This document shows positions 53,137 through 55,021 of a stretch of 55,021 nt of DNA, one piece after another. Both the position numbers and the translations under genes were made by a program. The first letter of the stretch is position 1. Every line of letters begins with the position of its first letter. Origin of the DNA: an uncultured Opitutaceae bacterium (GTDB taxonomy: Bacteria; Verrucomicrobiota; Verrucomicrobiia; Opitutales; Opitutaceae); the NCBI GenBank assembly GCA_937942145.1, contig CALDFV010000203.1, positions 1 to 55,021 of the forward strand. The letters are read 5' to 3'. A model generated the notes under the pieces. The model was given only the letters and a program-made list of their open reading frames with translations, searched no databases and was not told the DNA's origin.

Positions 53137-54270
53137 ATGCGTATATTTCCCGCAATCCTATTCAGCCTCTTTTCTCTGGTGGCGGTTGCGACCGGTGTTC
53201 AGGCGGGCCCCCGTCCCTTTAAGGTCCAACCCTACGCCAGCTTTACTATCGACGGCTGGAGCTTGCTTGAAGGTGGAGTCGGTACCGGACAGCGCGATTT
53301 CGGTCTAATCGAATTGGGCGCGGGTTTTGTCTTAACCGGAAGGCTTGAAGGTCACATTGGAGGTTTCCTCTACTCGGGCGACCGTGATGTCGATGGTTTT
53401 ACCGGCGACTTCGGAGTGTATAGTAACATTAGAACCGATACGCGGTACAATATATTTACCGCCTGGCTTCAACATTCGTTCACCAATTCCTACATTCGAA
53501 TAGGTCAGCTCGCTTCCGACGAAAATTTCTATGTCTCGGAGGGCGGCAGTCTTTTTCTCAATTCGAACTTCGGGGCCCTTCCTTCCGTTTCCGCCAACCT
53601 GTCCGCTCCTCTATTCTCTGTGGGAGCAGCTGGCGCCGAATACCAGCATCAGCTCGCAAATGGGTATTTCCAAATTGGTGTCTATGCGGGCAACCCGGGA
53701 CCTGGCGACCGCGACGACCACGGCTTCAAGTGGAAGGCCGGGGGCGATGCCGGCTATTTCTATATCGCCGAGCGGGGCTGGCAGTTTTACGGGAATTCGC
53801 ACCTTGAAGCCCAAGTTAAAATCGGAGCCTATTTCCACAGTGGCTCATTCGAATCGTTCACCAGCGGATCCTACTCCAAAGGAAATTCCGCTCTTTACGC
53901 GGTCATCGACCAGTCACTCTCTGAATCGGTCAGTCTTTTCGCTCGCATTGGAATCAATCCGGAATCTGAATACAGTATAATCGACCGCTACTTTGACATA
54001 GGATTCAATTGGCAAGGCGTTATCGGCAGTCGACCCGAGGACATTTTTGGCATTGCCTATTCGCATTCCCACTTTGGAGAAGAATTTCGCAAAGCCACTG
54101 CCATCGCAGAGAACCGGCCGGTCAAAAGTGAGCAGGTGGTGGAAATCACCTATCAGTCCGGACTCATCCATGGATGGCAGTTACAACCCAGCCTCCAGTA
54201 CATTATCAATCCGTTCCATGCCACCAAAGATGTAGTCGTGGCCGGCATTCGCCTTTCAGTTGATTATTGA
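53137..54270 (+). CDS. OprB-like outer-membrane porin within the metal-uptake locus
   Basis: A 377-residue outer-membrane barrel from ATG 53137 (18 bp after the metal-binding protein stop). Signal peptide IFPAILFSLFSLVAVATGVQAG; then beta strands with alternating aromatic residues (FTIDGWSLLEGGVG, GFLYSGDRD, YNIFTAWLQHSFTNSYIRIGQ, YFQIGVYAGNPGPGDRDDHGFKWKAGGDAGY), ending in the sorting strand VVAGIRLSVDY. The layout is that of carbohydrate-selective OprB porins. Position inside the operon suggests a metal or chelate passage across the outer membrane, inferred only. Confidence 0.8.
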   Translation: MRIFPAILFSLFSLVAVATGVQAGPRPFKVQPYASFTIDGWSLLEGGVGTGQRDFGLIELGAGFVLTGRLEGHIGGFLYSGDRDVDGFTGDFGVYSNIRTDTRYNIFTAWLQHSFTNSYIRIGQLASDENFYVSEGGSLFLNSNFGALPSVSANLSAPLFSVGAAGAEYQHQLANGYFQIGVYAGNPGPGDRDDHGFKWKAGGDAGYFYIAERGWQFYGNSHLEAQVKIGAYFHSGSFESFTSGSYSKGNSALYAVIDQSLSESVSLFARIGINPESEYSIIDRYFDIGFNWQGVIGSRPEDIFGIAYSHSHFGEEFRKATAIAENRPVKSEQVVEITYQSGLIHGWQLQPSLQYIINPFHATKDVVVAGIRLSVDY

Positions 54271-54381
54271 AACCTTTGATGCCTGTAAAAAAAACTCTCT
54301 CTATTTTGAATACACGATTGCGGCCTTTAAAGATTTTGGGCTATCTCCTAGATCGAAGCACAAACTGGAGTCACTAGTCCC

Positions 54382-55021
54382 ATGTCTGCACCACCAATAA
54401 CCGATCCCCATCCAAAATCTCCCCTGCCCTTGGAGATTCACGACCTTACGGTGGCGTACACCAAACGACCTGTTCTCTACGGAATCGATCTCGAAGTTCC
54501 GCAGGGATCCATTGTGGGCGTGGTTGGACCCAATGGAGCGGGCAAGTCGACCCTTATTAAGGCCATCATGGGGCTCCTACCGGTCGCCAGCGGGTGGATC
54601 GAAGTTTTTGGAGAGTCCTTTAAAAAGGCAGTGACTCGAGTGGGCTACGTGCCCCAGAGGGAATCGGTCGACTGGGACTTTCCAGTGAACGCGATGGATG
54701 TGGTCTTGATGGGTCGATATGGACGATTGGGCCCGTTCAAGCGTCCCAGCAAATCGGATAAAGAAATTGCCATGGCTTGTCTCGACAAGGTCAAGATGCT
54801 CCCCTACGCCAAACGCCAAATTTCAAATCTATCCGGTGGCCAACAACAACGGGTCTTTCTCGCCCGAGCACTAGCCCAAGAGAGTGATCTCTACCTGATG
54901 GACGAGCCCTTCGTCGGTGTCGACGCGGCCACGGAGTCTGCCATAATTGAGATCCTACGGGAACTCCAGTCGCAAGGGAAGACGCTTATTGTGGTGCATC
55001 ACGATCTCACAACCGCTCCAG
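54382..55021 (+). CDS. Metal ABC transporter ATP-binding protein (TroB/ZnuC/MntB type), 3' truncated
   Basis: The reading frame from ATG 54382 runs off the right edge (213 residues visible). Walker A GPNGAGKSTLIKA, Q-loop VGYVPQRESVDWDFPVNAMDVVLMGRYGRLG (the metal-family signature), ABC motif LSGGQQQRVFLARAL, Walker B LYLMDEPFVGVD and H-loop VVHHDL are all present. It should energise the permease beyond the window for the TroA-type protein upstream. 111 bp separate it from the porin gene and hold no terminator that I can see. Confidence 0.95.
   Translation, partial: MSAPPITDPHPKSPLPLEIHDLTVAYTKRPVLYGIDLEVPQGSIVGVVGPNGAGKSTLIKAIMGLLPVASGWIEVFGESFKKAVTRVGYVPQRESVDWDFPVNAMDVVLMGRYGRLGPFKRPSKSDKEIAMACLDKVKMLPYAKRQISNLSGGQQQRVFLARALAQESDLYLMDEPFVGVDAATESAIIEILRELQSQGKTLIVVHHDLTTAP

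Overview
The window reads as a chromosome segment of a Gram-negative, polysaccharide-degrading bacterium, most likely a marine verrucomicrobiote of the Opitutae type. This is inferred from gene content only: three FGly-type sulfatases, 3-keto-disaccharide hydrolase (DUF1080) proteins, a Gfo/Idh/MocA dehydrogenase with a sugar isomerase, a PHP phosphoesterase with a signal peptide, and outer-membrane beta-barrels beside ordinary housekeeping genes. Many genes start with GTG or lack a strong Shine-Dalgarno sequence. No phage, insertion sequence or CRISPR array was seen.

Layout. 1-4135 (+): a tightly coupled sugar-catabolic operon (5'-truncated lectin-like protein, isomerase, divergent Nramp-fold transporter, oxidoreductase). 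4191-6971 (-): cysE, aroC and a degenerate P-loop protein. 7252-8292 (+): a DUF481 barrel with a terminator. 8372-11490 (-): ribBA-ribH-nusB-ftsY, in which the RibA half of RibBA has lost its zinc ligands. 11938-13882 (+): NatAB-type ABC exporter. 13991-20100 (-): complete yejABEF peptide importer whose YejE carries about 190 extra residues. 20305-31908: mixed single genes (methyltransferase, MscS channel, two tandem Hsp20 chaperones, PatB-type lyase, SRAP protein, YheT-type hydrolase, MgtE, CheX-like protein, SufR-like regulator, DJ-1/PfpI protein, GtrA). 32112-36502: a pseudo-histidine kinase converging on a Sel1-repeat protein. 36615-40562 (-): sulfatase-PHP-DUF1080 operon. 40741-43789 (+): PDZ protein, S4 protein, thyA, folA. 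43795-43968: a run of short hairpins. 44062-48520 (-): two more sulfatases and a GH5 glycosidase. 48874-49533 (-): tRNA-Ile(CAU) with three tRNA-derived repeats and a GIY-YIG nuclease gene. 49583-52090: SNase-like protein, SpoU methyltransferase and a SAM methyltransferase. 52095 to the right edge (+): a TroA-type metal-binding protein, an outer-membrane porin and the start of the cognate ABC ATPase, preceded by a perfect 18-bp palindrome.

The most unusual object is at 48.87-49.53 kb. A normal tRNA-Ile(CAU) gene sits in an array of tRNA-like repeats in which the anticodon arm is replaced by a CCCCGA/TCGGGG hairpin. One altered copy keeps the same promoter geometry as the true tRNA (TTGCCA, 17 bp, TTTAT-A/T, 18 bp to G1) although the spacer has diverged. 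A GIY-YIG nuclease gene lies exactly between the tRNA CCA end and another tRNA fragment whose D-arm supplies the nuclease stop codon. This could be a tRNA-associated mobile or regulatory unit. The other leads are degenerate enzymes: an Nramp-like carrier without DPGN and MPH motifs in a sugar operon, a P-loop protein without its lysine, a RibA without zinc ligands, and a histidine kinase with His replaced by Gln.
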